64,000 nucleotides of DNA from Paenibacillus brevis (GCF_018919145.1 NZ_JAHLQJ010000010.1:124001-188000), one strand, 5' to 3'. Counted from the stretch's first letter, positions 36,101 through 44,464 are shown. Notes: generated by a model from the letters alone, not told the origin. A program made the numbers and translations.

Positions 36101-36130
36101 ATCAAGACCATCCGCATAAAGCTTGCCTAA
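33113..36130 (+). CDS. Alpha-mannosidase, glycoside hydrolase family 38
   Basis: 1005 residues. The GH38 catalytic domain begins at about 240 with GHAHIDLAWLWPIRET, where H and D bind the zinc; WVEPDTNISGGEALIRQ follows and WLPDVFGYTGSLPQLLKK (about 356-373) carries the nucleophile aspartate. The middle three-helix and C-terminal beta-sandwich domains follow. There is no signal peptide, so it acts in the cytoplasm on imported alpha-mannosides. It starts 24 bases after the binding protein, so it shares the GntR-controlled operon. Confidence 0.95.
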   Translation: MPFETNPIMTQKAKGRLSKLQSYIYEPVSSLGVTAWVTKEPVKYEDRITGTSIKLKPGDKWGNLWDCAWFHFQGEVPASAGGAKVVLLIDINGELCLVDEAGTPRQGLTNVSSEFDYSLGMPGKRVVDITNEARGGEVIDLWGDAGCNDLFGHYRSGTLKEACIAICHEEARQLYYDLEVLIELSEQLPDSSARKARVLQSVYEASNLLAEINEETVRLARARVAPELAKEGGDPVVTVSAVGHAHIDLAWLWPIRETIRKGARTFSTALRNLEKYPDYVFGASQPQLYAWMKEYHPELYAEVKERIREGRWEVQGAMWVEPDTNISGGEALIRQILYGKRFFREEFGQDMKVLWLPDVFGYTGSLPQLLKKSGVDYMMTQKLSWSVYNKHPHHSFIWEGIDGTKVLTHLPPEDTYNSPAAPRSLAKIEESYLDRSVSEHALMLFGIGDGGGGPGEEHLERLSREKNLLGLLPVVQEPAITFFHRLEEEASRFQTYRGELYLEKHQGTLTTQARNKWYNRKLEKGLRELEFAVSLLWLLTGDDHAYPAERLEVIWKEVLLYQFHDILPGSSITRVYDESLERYGKLLSEVQTMINEAYKQLAGLSGTPKGESVLFNSLPWDRLQWLERGGKWHYVQVPAMGWKSLADAEVKHPDELLAAENSKLENERLRVLFDEDGSILSLFDKLANREVLKQGAKANLFTVYHDDGDAWDFPRDYREMIAGTMKLEAVKASLSGPYAVIEQEYRFGKSTLRQRISLEQGGELLRFDTEADWHEAGKMLRVAFPVNVAADLANCEIQFGVMKRPTTRNNQIEFARDEICAHHYIDLSQPDYGVALLNDSKYGHSAENGVLDLNLLRSPSYPDPKADVAEHKFTYALYPHTGDYIEAAVYRKGYELNIPLHAVETSAASRGADTMKLPESLVQIDHPNVMIEAIKKAEDSGHLILRLYETAGAGAEVRLSLSLDCQTIEETDLLENATELLVERKNEASLCFTPFEIKTIRIKLA

Positions 36131-36148
36131 GCGAGGGGGAGACGCATC

Positions 36149-38359
36149 GTGAGCGGAAGATCACGAGCAGAGGAGCGAACAGGCTTTCAAGAGGGAAGCA
36201 GCTTCGGTTCGGCATATGATCTGCAGGCCGATTTCGTGATGGTGTACGGCATCAATGATTCGATGCCGCGCAGAATTGCCGAATGGGCCGCAAAAGGATA
36301 CCGAGTACACCTAATGACCGGCGTATCCTGGGGCGGTTATCAGGATTACTTGAACGGTAAGGTAGACGGACAATCCCACTGGGATGAAGCACAGAAATAT
36401 CATGACGGCGAGACGATTATCCACGGAACTTCAGCGGATATCCCCTATATGGTGCCGACGGTGAGCTACAGTGATTTCCTCGTGGAGCGGATTCGTCCTG
36501 CCGTGGATGCGGGCGTTGAAGCGATCCACCTGGAGGAGCCGGAGTTTTGGGTGGAGGGCGGTTACTCCGAAGCCTTCAAGCGGGAATGGCAAAATTATTA
36601 TAATGAGCCATGGATTCCGCCGCATGCCTCGGAGGATGCACAATATCGCGCCTCCAAGCTGAAGGCCTATCTGTATACCCGATGCCTGGATCGCATCTGC
36701 TCGGCACTGAAGGAATATTCGCTGGTTCGCTATCAGCGGCCGCTTCGATTCTTCGTACCGACGCACAGCCTGATCAATTATACGCAGTGGAGGATTGTCA
36801 GCCCGGAATCACGGCTGCTGGATTTACCTTCGATTAACGGCTATATTGCACAGATCTGGACGGGAACCTCACGTACGGCAAATGTGTATGAAGGGACACG
36901 TGCAGAAAGAACCTTCGAGACGGCATTTCTAGAATACGGCATTATGCAGGAGCTGGTGCGCGGCACAGACCGAAAGATGTGGTTCCTGCATGACCCGATC
37001 GAGGACGATCCCAAGCGGACATGGGCGGATTACCGGACTAATTACATCAAGACGCTGACCGCTTCACTGCTTCACCCGGATGTTGCCCGCTTTGAGGTAT
37101 CTCCTTGGCCAAGAAGAGTCTTTGAGGGGCAATATCCCGCGGAGCATGGAAATAGGAAAGAGGGGATCCCCTCCGATTATGCGAGCACCCTTCTGGCCGT
37201 TATGCATTCATTAGGCAATATGGAGCAGGAGGATGTCCAGGTCTATGGGAATCCGTCGGTAACCGGGGTTCTGCTTGCCGATTCAGCGATGTTCCAGCGC
37301 AAGGTGATCGGAACGGAAACGGCCGGATTCATGATGAAGTATGACGGCACCAATGAGGTGGAGCTGACCGATGAGGCTGCGGTGGAATTGCTGAACCTGT
37401 CGGATTTCTACGGCTTAACGCTTCCATTGGTGAAGCATGGCCTTCCGGTAAGGCCTGTCCAGTTGGATAATGTACGGCGGTTTCCCGGTTATCTGGACGG
37501 CTACCGGGTGCTTGTGCTCAGCTATGAGTTTATGAAGCCGGAATATCCGGATTTGCATAATGCGCTGGCTCAATGGGTACGGGAAGGCGGGGCACTGATC
37601 TATGTCGGTGACGACAGCGATCCCTATCACCAAATCCGGGAGTGGTGGAATCAAGGGAAGCGAAAGTATGCTACGCCGCGAGCCCACTTGTTTGAAAGCC
37701 TTGGCTTGGACAGTGCTGCTGTCTGTGAAGGGATATCCCGTGTGGGGAAGGGGACAGTTACCTTCTTGCGCACACATCCCAAGCAACTGGCACAAAGCCG
37801 TTATGCGGCGGACATTTACCGGGCCAAGGTTCGCGAAGCCATGGCGGCGTTGAATGACTCCTCTGAGACCGGAGAAGCGGCCGAAACGGGGAAGAGGGAA
37901 CCGCTGCATTGGGAGCCGCTTAATTATTACCGGATTCGCCGAGGACCTTATGTGGTGGCATCCGTGATGACGGAATCCGTCAACGATACACCGCTTATCC
38001 TGCAGGGGCGGTATGTTGATCTGCTGGAAAAGGGGCTGCCTGTACGCGAGCAAATTACTGTTCCGCCCGGACAACAGGTCTTCCTTTATGATCTGGATTA
38101 CAACGAGCCGCAAGGCGGAAAGATTGTGGCAGCCTCGTCCCGTGTCGAGGATTACAGTGAGAACGACCGGACGATCACATTTACCGCCAAAGGTCCCCGC
38201 CCGCTTCAGGCTATTGTGCGGATACGCTGTGAGTCAAGGCCTGAAGCTGTCACTAACGGGACTGATCCGCTCCACTATGAGTATGATGCCGCATCACAAA
38301 CATTGGTTGTTTTTTATGAGCATGGAGAAGAGGGTACGAACATTAAGATTGTAAAATAA
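36149..38359 (+). CDS. Unrecognised protein, probable glycoside hydrolase with amidotransferase-like domain
   Basis: 736 residues, GTG start behind GAGGGGGAGA. I do not recognise the family with certainty. The N-terminal half (about 25-350) reads like a TIM barrel, with AIHLEEPEFWVEGGYS (E129, E130, E132 as acid candidates) and WFLHDPIEDDPKRTWADY. Residues about 455-500 (GYRVLVLSYEFMKPEYPDLH, then WVREGGALIYVGDD) resemble the class I amidotransferase-like trimerisation domain of GH42 enzymes. The C-terminus looks like a beta-sandwich. No signal peptide. It sits between the GH38 gene and a DUF4965 gene, so a role in breaking down imported glycan is inferred. A weak GGTCCGGC/GCCGGATC hairpin follows it. 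Confidence 0.6.
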   Translation: MSGRSRAEERTGFQEGSSFGSAYDLQADFVMVYGINDSMPRRIAEWAAKGYRVHLMTGVSWGGYQDYLNGKVDGQSHWDEAQKYHDGETIIHGTSADIPYMVPTVSYSDFLVERIRPAVDAGVEAIHLEEPEFWVEGGYSEAFKREWQNYYNEPWIPPHASEDAQYRASKLKAYLYTRCLDRICSALKEYSLVRYQRPLRFFVPTHSLINYTQWRIVSPESRLLDLPSINGYIAQIWTGTSRTANVYEGTRAERTFETAFLEYGIMQELVRGTDRKMWFLHDPIEDDPKRTWADYRTNYIKTLTASLLHPDVARFEVSPWPRRVFEGQYPAEHGNRKEGIPSDYASTLLAVMHSLGNMEQEDVQVYGNPSVTGVLLADSAMFQRKVIGTETAGFMMKYDGTNEVELTDEAAVELLNLSDFYGLTLPLVKHGLPVRPVQLDNVRRFPGYLDGYRVLVLSYEFMKPEYPDLHNALAQWVREGGALIYVGDDSDPYHQIREWWNQGKRKYATPRAHLFESLGLDSAAVCEGISRVGKGTVTFLRTHPKQLAQSRYAADIYRAKVREAMAALNDSSETGEAAETGKREPLHWEPLNYYRIRRGPYVVASVMTESVNDTPLILQGRYVDLLEKGLPVREQITVPPGQQVFLYDLDYNEPQGGKIVAASSRVEDYSENDRTITFTAKGPRPLQAIVRIRCESRPEAVTNGTDPLHYEYDAASQTLVVFYEHGEEGTNIKIVK

Positions 38360-38410
38360 GTTTAGGGTCCGGCCTTTTGCCGGATCTATAACCTTGGAGG
38401 CCGATAACGA

Positions 38411-40459
38411 ATGACGACGACATTACGCCCGCCGGCAGTTCCGCTGGTAGCTATTGATCCCTATTTCAGTGTCTGGTCGATGGCAGACAGGCTGACTGAC
38501 GATTTCACGCGCCATTGGACAGGCAAGCGCAATGCTATGACAGGATTAATCCGTATTGATGGTATTCCATGGCGCTTCGCAGGACGGACAGAACCCAACC
38601 CGGAACAATATTACACCGAGCCGGAGGCCATGCGGCAGACCGGAGTTCAAGTCACGCCATTATCCACGACCTACCGTTTTGAAGCGGGAGGCGTTGCGCT
38701 GGAAGCTGTATTCACAAGTCCGCTTTTACCCGACAGTCTGGAGCTGTTGTCCCGGCCGGCATCCTATGTGTCCTTCCGGGTTCATTCCATCGACGGCAAG
38801 CCTCATACCGTGCAGATTTATTTCGATGTTACAGGGGAATGGTGCGTAAATACGAGTGATCAAAAGGTTATTCTGGAAAAGGAGCAGTCCGATGGCCTGA
38901 CGGTCTTGAAGGCAAGCCATGCGGAGCAGCAGGTTCTAAATGCTTCCGGCGATGATCACCGGATTGATTGGGGAACCCTGATGCTTGCTGTGCAACAGAT
39001 GTCTGACACGCAGACCTGGATCGGATCGGCACAGATCCGGAAGGCGTTCTTACGATCAGGCGAGCTTAAGCCGGCAGAATGGGAGCCCCAACTGGAAACG
39101 TCCGAAGCGCATGAAGTCCGCGCGGCACAGCCGGTGCTGGGCACCCTGTGGGATTGCGGCGAAATCCATGGAGAGGAAGAAAAGTCGCATCTGATCGTGC
39201 TTGCCTATGATGATATATATGCGATTGAATATTTTGGGGAGAAGCTCGAGGCCTATTGGAAAAAAACGGGCCAGTCCGCCCTGGAAATGGTTGCGGCGGC
39301 ATATCGGGAATACGCTGAGATCATGATTCGATGCGAGGCATTTGATCAGCGCCTCCTAGCGGATGCTATCGCTGCGGGCGGAGAGAAATATGGTGATATT
39401 CTGTCCATGTCCTACCGTCAGGCCATCGCTTCTCATAAGCTGGTGCTTGATTCAGAAGGGCAGCCGCTGTTCATGTCCAAGGAGTGCTTCAGTAACGGCT
39501 GCATCGCAACCGTCGACGTCAGCTATCCTTCCATTCCGATGTTTTTGTTGTACCAGCCTGAGCTGGTGCGGGGCATGATGCGGCCGATAATGAAATATGC
39601 GGCGAGCGATGCATGGCCGTTTGAATTTGCCCCGCATGATGTGGGCCAGTATCCGCTTGCCAATGGGCAGGTGTACGGAGAGAATGCGCGTGAGGCGCAG
39701 ATGCCGGTGGAAGAATGCGGCAATATGCTGGTGATGGCAGCGGCGGTCAGCCTGGCTGACGGGCATCTGGAGTTTGTGGCGGAGCACCGCCAATTATTGT
39801 CTCAGTGGGCAGATTACCTGCTGGAATTCGGACTGGATCCGGAGAATCAGCTGTGTACAGATGATTTTGCGGGACATTTAGCCCGGAATGCCAACTTATC
39901 GGCTAAAGCGATCATGGGGGTGGCGAGCTATTCCATCCTGTGCGGATTACTGGGTGACTCTGCGGAAGCTGACCGCTATCTGCAGGCGGCCAAGAACATG
40001 GCTGCCCAATGGGCTCAGCTTGCAGCGAACAAAGGCGAGGGGAGCCCGCACACCAAGCTTTCATTTGGCAGTGAGGACACCTGGAGCCTGAAATACAATC
40101 TGATCTGGGATCTTATTTTCGATACGCAAATCTTTGACAAGACCATCATTCAACGCGAGATCAAATGGTATCTGGAACAACAAAATCGTTACGGCGTTCC
40201 GCTTGATAACCGGAAGTCCTACACGAAGGGAGACTGGCTGGTGTGGGCGGCTTCGTTGGCGGAGGAGCAACAGGATTTCGAGGCGATGATCGCCCCGCTG
40301 TGGGATTTCATGAACGAGACCGGCGACCGCGTTCCGTTCTCGGATTGGTATGATACAATTACCGGCCGGCAAATCGGGTTCCAGCACCGCAGCGTGGTAG
40401 GCGGCATGTTCATCAAGGTGCTGAAGGATAAGGGACTTGCCCAGGCGGGTTATTCATGA
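38411..40459 (+). CDS. GtaA-like DUF4965/DUF1793 multidomain protein
   Basis: 682 residues. It begins PPAVPLVAIDPYFSVWSMAD, typical of the DUF4964 start, then a DUF5127-like beta domain, the DUF4965 core with KECFSNGCIATVDVSYPSIP and WPFEFAPHDVGQYPLANGQ, and a DUF1793 helical domain ending near FQHRSVVGGMFIKVL. Fungal relatives were called glutaminase A, but in bacteria the proteins occur with glycan genes and the (alpha/alpha)6-like core suggests a glycosidase. No signal peptide, unlike secreted relatives. Last gene of the ABC-GH operon, followed by a terminator. Confidence 0.78.
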   Translation: MTTTLRPPAVPLVAIDPYFSVWSMADRLTDDFTRHWTGKRNAMTGLIRIDGIPWRFAGRTEPNPEQYYTEPEAMRQTGVQVTPLSTTYRFEAGGVALEAVFTSPLLPDSLELLSRPASYVSFRVHSIDGKPHTVQIYFDVTGEWCVNTSDQKVILEKEQSDGLTVLKASHAEQQVLNASGDDHRIDWGTLMLAVQQMSDTQTWIGSAQIRKAFLRSGELKPAEWEPQLETSEAHEVRAAQPVLGTLWDCGEIHGEEEKSHLIVLAYDDIYAIEYFGEKLEAYWKKTGQSALEMVAAAYREYAEIMIRCEAFDQRLLADAIAAGGEKYGDILSMSYRQAIASHKLVLDSEGQPLFMSKECFSNGCIATVDVSYPSIPMFLLYQPELVRGMMRPIMKYAASDAWPFEFAPHDVGQYPLANGQVYGENAREAQMPVEECGNMLVMAAAVSLADGHLEFVAEHRQLLSQWADYLLEFGLDPENQLCTDDFAGHLARNANLSAKAIMGVASYSILCGLLGDSAEADRYLQAAKNMAAQWAQLAANKGEGSPHTKLSFGSEDTWSLKYNLIWDLIFDTQIFDKTIIQREIKWYLEQQNRYGVPLDNRKSYTKGDWLVWAASLAEEQQDFEAMIAPLWDFMNETGDRVPFSDWYDTITGRQIGFQHRSVVGGMFIKVLKDKGLAQAGYS

Positions 40460-40475
40460 GCTAAGCTTTATCGGT

Positions 40476-40501
40476 GAGCCACCCTAGCGGGTGGCTTTTC
40501 T
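40476..40501 (+). terminator. Rho-independent terminator of the glycan operon
   Basis: GAGCCACCC / GGGTGGCTTTTC stem with a TAGC loop. Confidence 0.85.
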
Positions 40502-40551
40502 ATGGCAAAATCATAGGATGCGCTTTCTTTTATTTTGTTAATTTGGTTTTC

Positions 40552-40561
40552 GTGCTATAAT
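40552..40561 (+). promoter_or_regulatory. Extended -10 promoter before the sigma factor gene
   Basis: GTGCTATAAT preceded by T-rich DNA, no clear -35. A MITE-like repeat separates it from the sigma factor gene. Promoter, terminator and repeat account for the 324-base gap. Confidence 0.5.
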
Positions 40562-40646
40562 ATGGCTTGATTAAAAACCCGTTGGCAATGGATTAATTTT
40601 ATTACATATGTTCCGCAACTTTTACTTTCCTGTTCGGTATTATTTA

Positions 40647-40732
40647 TTAGTGAGAGTTCAAAGAGTCGGCTTTTCAGTGCCGATTGAATCACTTCGTGAT
40701 CAAAAGATAACTTTTTGAACAACCTCTATTAG
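40647..40732 (+). repeat. MITE-like repeat, copy 3 (internally deleted)
   Basis: About 85 bases: both ends are kept (GTTCAAAGAGTCGGCTTTT at 40656 and CTTTTTGAACAACCTCTATT ending near 40729) together with ACTTCGTGATCAAAAG, while the central 100 bases found in copies 1 and 2 are missing. Confidence 0.78.
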
Positions 40733-40783
40733 ATGGGTCGGACGGGAAGATGTATATGGACGGGCGAGGAGGATCGCGCTGTG

Positions 40784-41377
40784 ATGACGGATTCCCAAAT
40801 GATTCGAGAGATTAAGGAAGGCAATACAGAGCTCTATTCCGAGCTAATGCGCCGTTACCAGCGCAAAATTCTGGCCTTCATTTATCACATGTTAAAGAGC
40901 GCTCATCTGGAGCTGCTAGCAGAGGATATTTGTTCGGAGACGTTCTACAAGGCATTCCGGAGCCTGCATTCCTTCCGAGAGGTGGATGCTTCGTTCTCAA
41001 CCTGGCTGTATACGATCGCGAGAAACACGGTGCTCAGCGAGCTTCGCAAGCAGCGGAGCAGCAATATTCCGCTGGAAGAGAGCGGATTTGTACCTGTTGC
41101 ATCTAACGATGTGGTTCCCGAACAGGCCATTCTCCGTAATGAGAAGGTCGGCATGGTGCGGGAAGCGATCAATAATTTACCGGAGAAGCAGCGTTCGGCC
41201 CTGATTTTGCGGGAATACGAGCAGCTGGATTATCAGGAAATCGCCAATATACTCGGCCAGAGTGTGAGCGCAGTGAAATCCTTGCTTTTTCGGGCGAGGA
41301 GCAGTGTGAAGAATCAGCTTGAACCCTATCTGTATGAACCTGTTTTCGAGCAATATGAAGGGATGAAAAGCAGATGA
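40784..41377 (+). CDS. ECF-type RNA polymerase sigma factor
   Basis: 197 residues from the ATG at 40784 (GTG at 40781 is an equal alternative; AGGAGGA at 40767-40773). Region 2 is YSELMRRYQRKILAFIYHM, LAEDICSETFYKAFRSLHSF and FSTWLYTIARN; region 4 is INNLPEKQRSALILREYEQLDYQEIANILGQSVSAVKSLLFRAR. This is the SigW/SigM-like extracytoplasmic-function group. It overlaps the next gene, an anti-sigma factor, by 4 bases, the usual arrangement. Target promoters cannot be read here. Confidence 0.93.
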   Translation: MTDSQMIREIKEGNTELYSELMRRYQRKILAFIYHMLKSAHLELLAEDICSETFYKAFRSLHSFREVDASFSTWLYTIARNTVLSELRKQRSSNIPLEESGFVPVASNDVVPEQAILRNEKVGMVREAINNLPEKQRSALILREYEQLDYQEIANILGQSVSAVKSLLFRARSSVKNQLEPYLYEPVFEQYEGMKSR

Positions 41378-41973
41378 ATTGTAAAGAGGCCCAAGAGCTG
41401 TTTGGAGTCATGCCCGAATTGCCGGAGAGTGATCCTAAACGCAAAATGCTGGAATCGCACCTGCTAGGCTGCGAGTATTGTGCAGCTGAATATAAGATAT
41501 GGAATTACAGCTTGGATGCTGTCCTAGCCATGCCCACAGAGGTAACGGAGTTTCAAGCCGAGCAAGTGAACCGGCGGGTGATGGACAGAATTTATGCGGA
41601 ATCTCCATGGCTTGCACCGGATATCCGGGACAAAGCTCACTCCAGACGGCTTCGCCGCAGAAGCACTATCTGGGCTGCATGCTTTATGGCGGTGTTTCTC
41701 ATCAGCAGCATTTTGTTTGCCTTGGGCGGTTCCTTTAAGGAGGAGCAGCAATCTCAACAGCTGACAGGCATTCTGCCGGCAGTTGTTCTGGCGGCTGACG
41801 AAGAGATGTCTTCCGATTTCTCCTTCACTTTGCCGGGAGTTTCCCGCGGGATCGTGGATCCGTTCGTTGTACAATTGGGCCCTGCTTATCCGCAGTACTG
41901 GATGCTGCTCTCGTCGGCAGGGATGGTTCTTGCATTTGTATCCTGGAAGGGCCTGCGCCGCTACCGGAGATAG
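41374..41973 (+). CDS. Membrane anti-sigma factor with zinc-binding motif
   Basis: 199 residues. The N-terminal HLLGCEYC gives the H-x3-C-x2-C motif of zinc-binding anti-sigma domains (about 30-37). A strongly basic RRLRRRS precedes a membrane helix at about 101-118, and a second helix lies near 176-190 with RRYRR at the end, so both ends are cytoplasmic and about 55 residues are outside. It should hold the ECF sigma factor encoded just upstream at the membrane until a signal arrives. Confidence 0.85.
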   Translation: MNCKEAQELFGVMPELPESDPKRKMLESHLLGCEYCAAEYKIWNYSLDAVLAMPTEVTEFQAEQVNRRVMDRIYAESPWLAPDIRDKAHSRRLRRRSTIWAACFMAVFLISSILFALGGSFKEEQQSQQLTGILPAVVLAADEEMSSDFSFTLPGVSRGIVDPFVVQLGPAYPQYWMLLSSAGMVLAFVSWKGLRRYRR

Positions 41974-41995
41974 GCCGTTTAATAGATTCAGACAT

Positions 41996-42033
41996 AACGC
42001 TCCCCGCACGCTGTTGCGAAGGGGCGTTTTTTT
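41996..42033 (+). terminator. Rho-independent terminator of the sigma/anti-sigma operon
   Basis: AACGCTCCCCGCA / TTGCGAAGGGGCGTT stem followed by T7. Confidence 0.85.
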
Positions 42034-42054
42034 GATCATTTTTTTAATCATAAC

Positions 42055-42064
42055 GTGCTATAAT
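42055..42064 (+). promoter_or_regulatory. Extended -10 promoter of the phosphatase gene
   Basis: GTGCTATAAT, 30 bases before the next start codon, with T-rich DNA upstream and no good -35. Confidence 0.55.
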
Positions 42065-42094
42065 GGTCTGACATAGAAAAAGGAGGGTGCAGCT

Positions 42095-42691
42095 ATGCTG
42101 ATAGGTTTGATCAGACACGGTTTAACCGACTGGAATGCGGTTGGAAGAATTCAGGGTCAAAGTGATATCCCGCTGAATGAAGAAGGACGGAGACAGGCTG
42201 GACTTCTTGCTGACCGCCTGAAGAACGAGCAAGAGCCTCGCTGGGACTTTGTAATTACGAGTGGACTTTCCCGGGCTCAAGAGACGGGCTCCATCCTGGC
42301 CCAAACGCTGGGTATCCCGTTATTGGATCCGGACTCACGCATTGTTGAACGTTCTTTCGGACAAGTTGAAGGATTGACCTCGGCAGAACGGGAAGCAAGA
42401 TGGGGCAAGGATTGGATTCTTCAAGACCTGGGTCAAGAGACCGAAGATCAGTTGCGTGCCCGGGCGTTGTCTTTTCTGCAAGAGATGGAGGAAAAATACG
42501 GCGGTAGCAATGTGCTTGTTGTGTCGCATGGCGCTTTGCTGGCTCAGATGTATGAAGCCCTTTTTCCTCAGCAATGCACGGAACGCATCGGCAATTTGTC
42601 GCTAACCATCCTGGAGAACCATGCCGCGGAATGGAAGCTGAATCTATACAACTGCACCCGCCATCTGGAGTATGCGTCCAAGGAAAATTAA
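42095..42691 (+). CDS. Histidine phosphatase (phosphoglycerate-mutase-like)
   Basis: 198 residues. The phosphohistidine motif is LIRHGLTDWN (H8), followed by GQSDIPLNEEGRRQA, TSGLSRAQETG and the second histidine in VLVVSHGALLAQM. These are the signatures of the broad PhoE/GpmB-type branch. The substrate may be a sugar phosphate or nucleotide-derived phosphate and cannot be fixed from sequence. It is a single-gene unit with its own promoter and terminator. Confidence 0.85.
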   Translation: MLIGLIRHGLTDWNAVGRIQGQSDIPLNEEGRRQAGLLADRLKNEQEPRWDFVITSGLSRAQETGSILAQTLGIPLLDPDSRIVERSFGQVEGLTSAEREARWGKDWILQDLGQETEDQLRARALSFLQEMEEKYGGSNVLVVSHGALLAQMYEALFPQQCTERIGNLSLTILENHAAEWKLNLYNCTRHLEYASKEN

Positions 42692-42701
42692 ATGGAGTGT
42701 C

Positions 42702-42737
42702 AAGCCGCAGGATATGATATTATTCTGCGGTTTTTTT
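42702..42737 (+). terminator. Rho-independent terminator of the phosphatase gene
   Basis: AGCCGCAG / CTGCGGTT stem with an AT-rich loop, followed by T7. Confidence 0.8.
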
Positions 42738-42792
42738 GCGTGCTTGTATTATACTTAGGCTGAAACTATACCTAGTAGAGGATAAGTGAAAT

Positions 42793-43476
42793 ATGAAGCG
42801 TATTTTACTGATAGAAGATGACAGAACCCTAAGCCATGGTATTCTGCTAACGTTAAGAAATCACAGCATAGCCGTGGAACAGGCCTATGACCTCCACTCG
42901 GCAAGGAAGCTTGCTGGTAAAGGGGTCTTTGATTTGTTTATTCTGGATATTAACCTGCCGGATGGAAGCGGTCTGGATTATTTACAGGAATTGAGAGGCT
43001 CTCTCCATACCCCGGTGATTCTGCTGACGGCCAATGATATGGAGACTGATATTGTAGCTGGACTGGAAATGGGCGCGGACGATTATGTAACAAAGCCGTT
43101 CTCCTTGGCCGTGCTTCGTGCGCGCGTGAATAATCAGCTTAGACGCAGGGAGCAGCTTGTTAGCGGGCTGTTCGTCATGGATGATTTCAGGTTCGACTTC
43201 GAACATATGGAATTCCGTAAGAAAGATCAGTTAATCGAGCTTAGCAAAACTGAGCAAAAGCTACTGCGCTTGTTGGTGATCAACCGGGGGATCATTTTGC
43301 CGCGCGCCGATTTGATTGACCGGATCTGGACGGATGGAGCCGAATTTGTCGATGAAAATGCCTTGTCCGTCACGATCAAGCGGCTGCGGGACAAGCTGGA
43401 ATCGATCCCTTCTAAGCCTGAATACATCCGGACGGTATATGGCATCGGCTACACCTGGAAAGCGGGGGATTCGTGA
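42793..43476 (+). CDS. OmpR-family response regulator
   Basis: 227 residues. Receiver domain with acidic pocket EDD at 8-10, phosphoacceptor D52 in LFILDINLPDGSG, and the YVTKPF lysine near 100. The C-terminal winged helix includes LSKTEQKLLRLLVINRG and VTIKRLRDKLE, VYGIGYTW. It overlaps the histidine kinase by 4 bases and precedes an ABC exporter, an arrangement used to sense antimicrobial peptides or envelope damage. Confidence 0.95.
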   Translation: MKRILLIEDDRTLSHGILLTLRNHSIAVEQAYDLHSARKLAGKGVFDLFILDINLPDGSGLDYLQELRGSLHTPVILLTANDMETDIVAGLEMGADDYVTKPFSLAVLRARVNNQLRRREQLVSGLFVMDDFRFDFEHMEFRKKDQLIELSKTEQKLLRLLVINRGIILPRADLIDRIWTDGAEFVDENALSVTIKRLRDKLESIPSKPEYIRTVYGIGYTWKAGDS

Positions 43477-44396
43477 ATAGGCTGCAATGGGTCGTGCTGC
43501 CGGCAGCCCTCCTGGTACTGTTCTTAGCTATTGTGCTTGCGTGGTACACCGTCTACCGGCAGAAGAAATTGATGAAGAGATTGAATGACATGCTGGATTC
43601 TGCGATCACAAGCAGCTTCTCAGAGACGATGTTTGACGAGAGCATGCTCTCTGCGGTAGAGACGAGAATGGCAAACTATTTGTCGGCTTCGGTTCTCTCC
43701 GCTCGGAATCTGTCTGGTGAAAGGGACAAGATCAAGACGCTGCTAGCGGATATTTCTCACCAGACCAAGACGCCGATTGCCAACATCTTGCTCTATGCCG
43801 AGCTGCTGAACGAGCAACGGCTTCCTGAGGAGAGCAAGTCCAGTCTGGAGGTACTGAAGGGGCAGGCCGAGAAGCTGGCATTCCTCGTAGATGCTCTCGT
43901 AAAAATATCGAGGCTGGAATCCGGAGTGCTTGTGCTTAGCTCAAAGCAGCAGTCGGTTCAGCCATTACTTGAACAGGTCTTGGAGCAGGCTATTCCGAAA
44001 GCGGCAGCGAAGCGAATTCGAATTAAGGTGAACTTTGATCATGCTGAGGGAACAGCCTGCTATGATCTGAAGTGGACGGCAGAAGCCCTTTATAATCTGC
44101 TGGACAATGCGATTAAATATACGGCTCCGGGAGGGGAGATTCAGCTCGCTGTGAAGACGTATGAACTGTTTCTCCGCATGGATGTATCCGATAACGGCAT
44201 CGGAATTTCCGAGGAGGAGTTGCCGCGGATTTTCAGCCGTTTCTACCGTTCTCCCGCAGTTAGCGAGACGGAAGGGGTCGGTATCGGTCTTTATCTCTCA
44301 CGGCAAATCATCACGGGTCAGGGCGGCTATATCAAGGTTCAATCCACGCCGGATGCGGGCAGCATCTTCTCAGTTTATTTGCCGCTGGAGAAATAG
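43473..44396 (+). CDS. Sensor histidine kinase with short N-terminal membrane anchor
   Basis: 307 residues. One clear membrane helix at about 6-26 and no sizeable extracellular domain, so it probably senses within the membrane or through its partner transporter. Phosphoacceptor H96 lies in LLADISHQTKTPIANILLYAE; the ATPase part has LYNLLDNAIKYT (N box), VSDNGIGI (G1), FSRFYR and GVGIGLYLSRQI (G2). Partner of the response regulator upstream. A terminator-like hairpin separates it from the ABC genes. Confidence 0.93.
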   Translation: MNRLQWVVLPAALLVLFLAIVLAWYTVYRQKKLMKRLNDMLDSAITSSFSETMFDESMLSAVETRMANYLSASVLSARNLSGERDKIKTLLADISHQTKTPIANILLYAELLNEQRLPEESKSSLEVLKGQAEKLAFLVDALVKISRLESGVLVLSSKQQSVQPLLEQVLEQAIPKAAAKRIRIKVNFDHAEGTACYDLKWTAEALYNLLDNAIKYTAPGGEIQLAVKTYELFLRMDVSDNGIGISEEELPRIFSRFYRSPAVSETEGVGIGLYLSRQIITGQGGYIKVQSTPDAGSIFSVYLPLEK

Positions 44397-44464
44397 AGCG
44401 AATATCTTTCAGAACTGTTAGAATTCATGCTGCGCTCGAAAGAATGTGGAAAGATGATGCTGGT

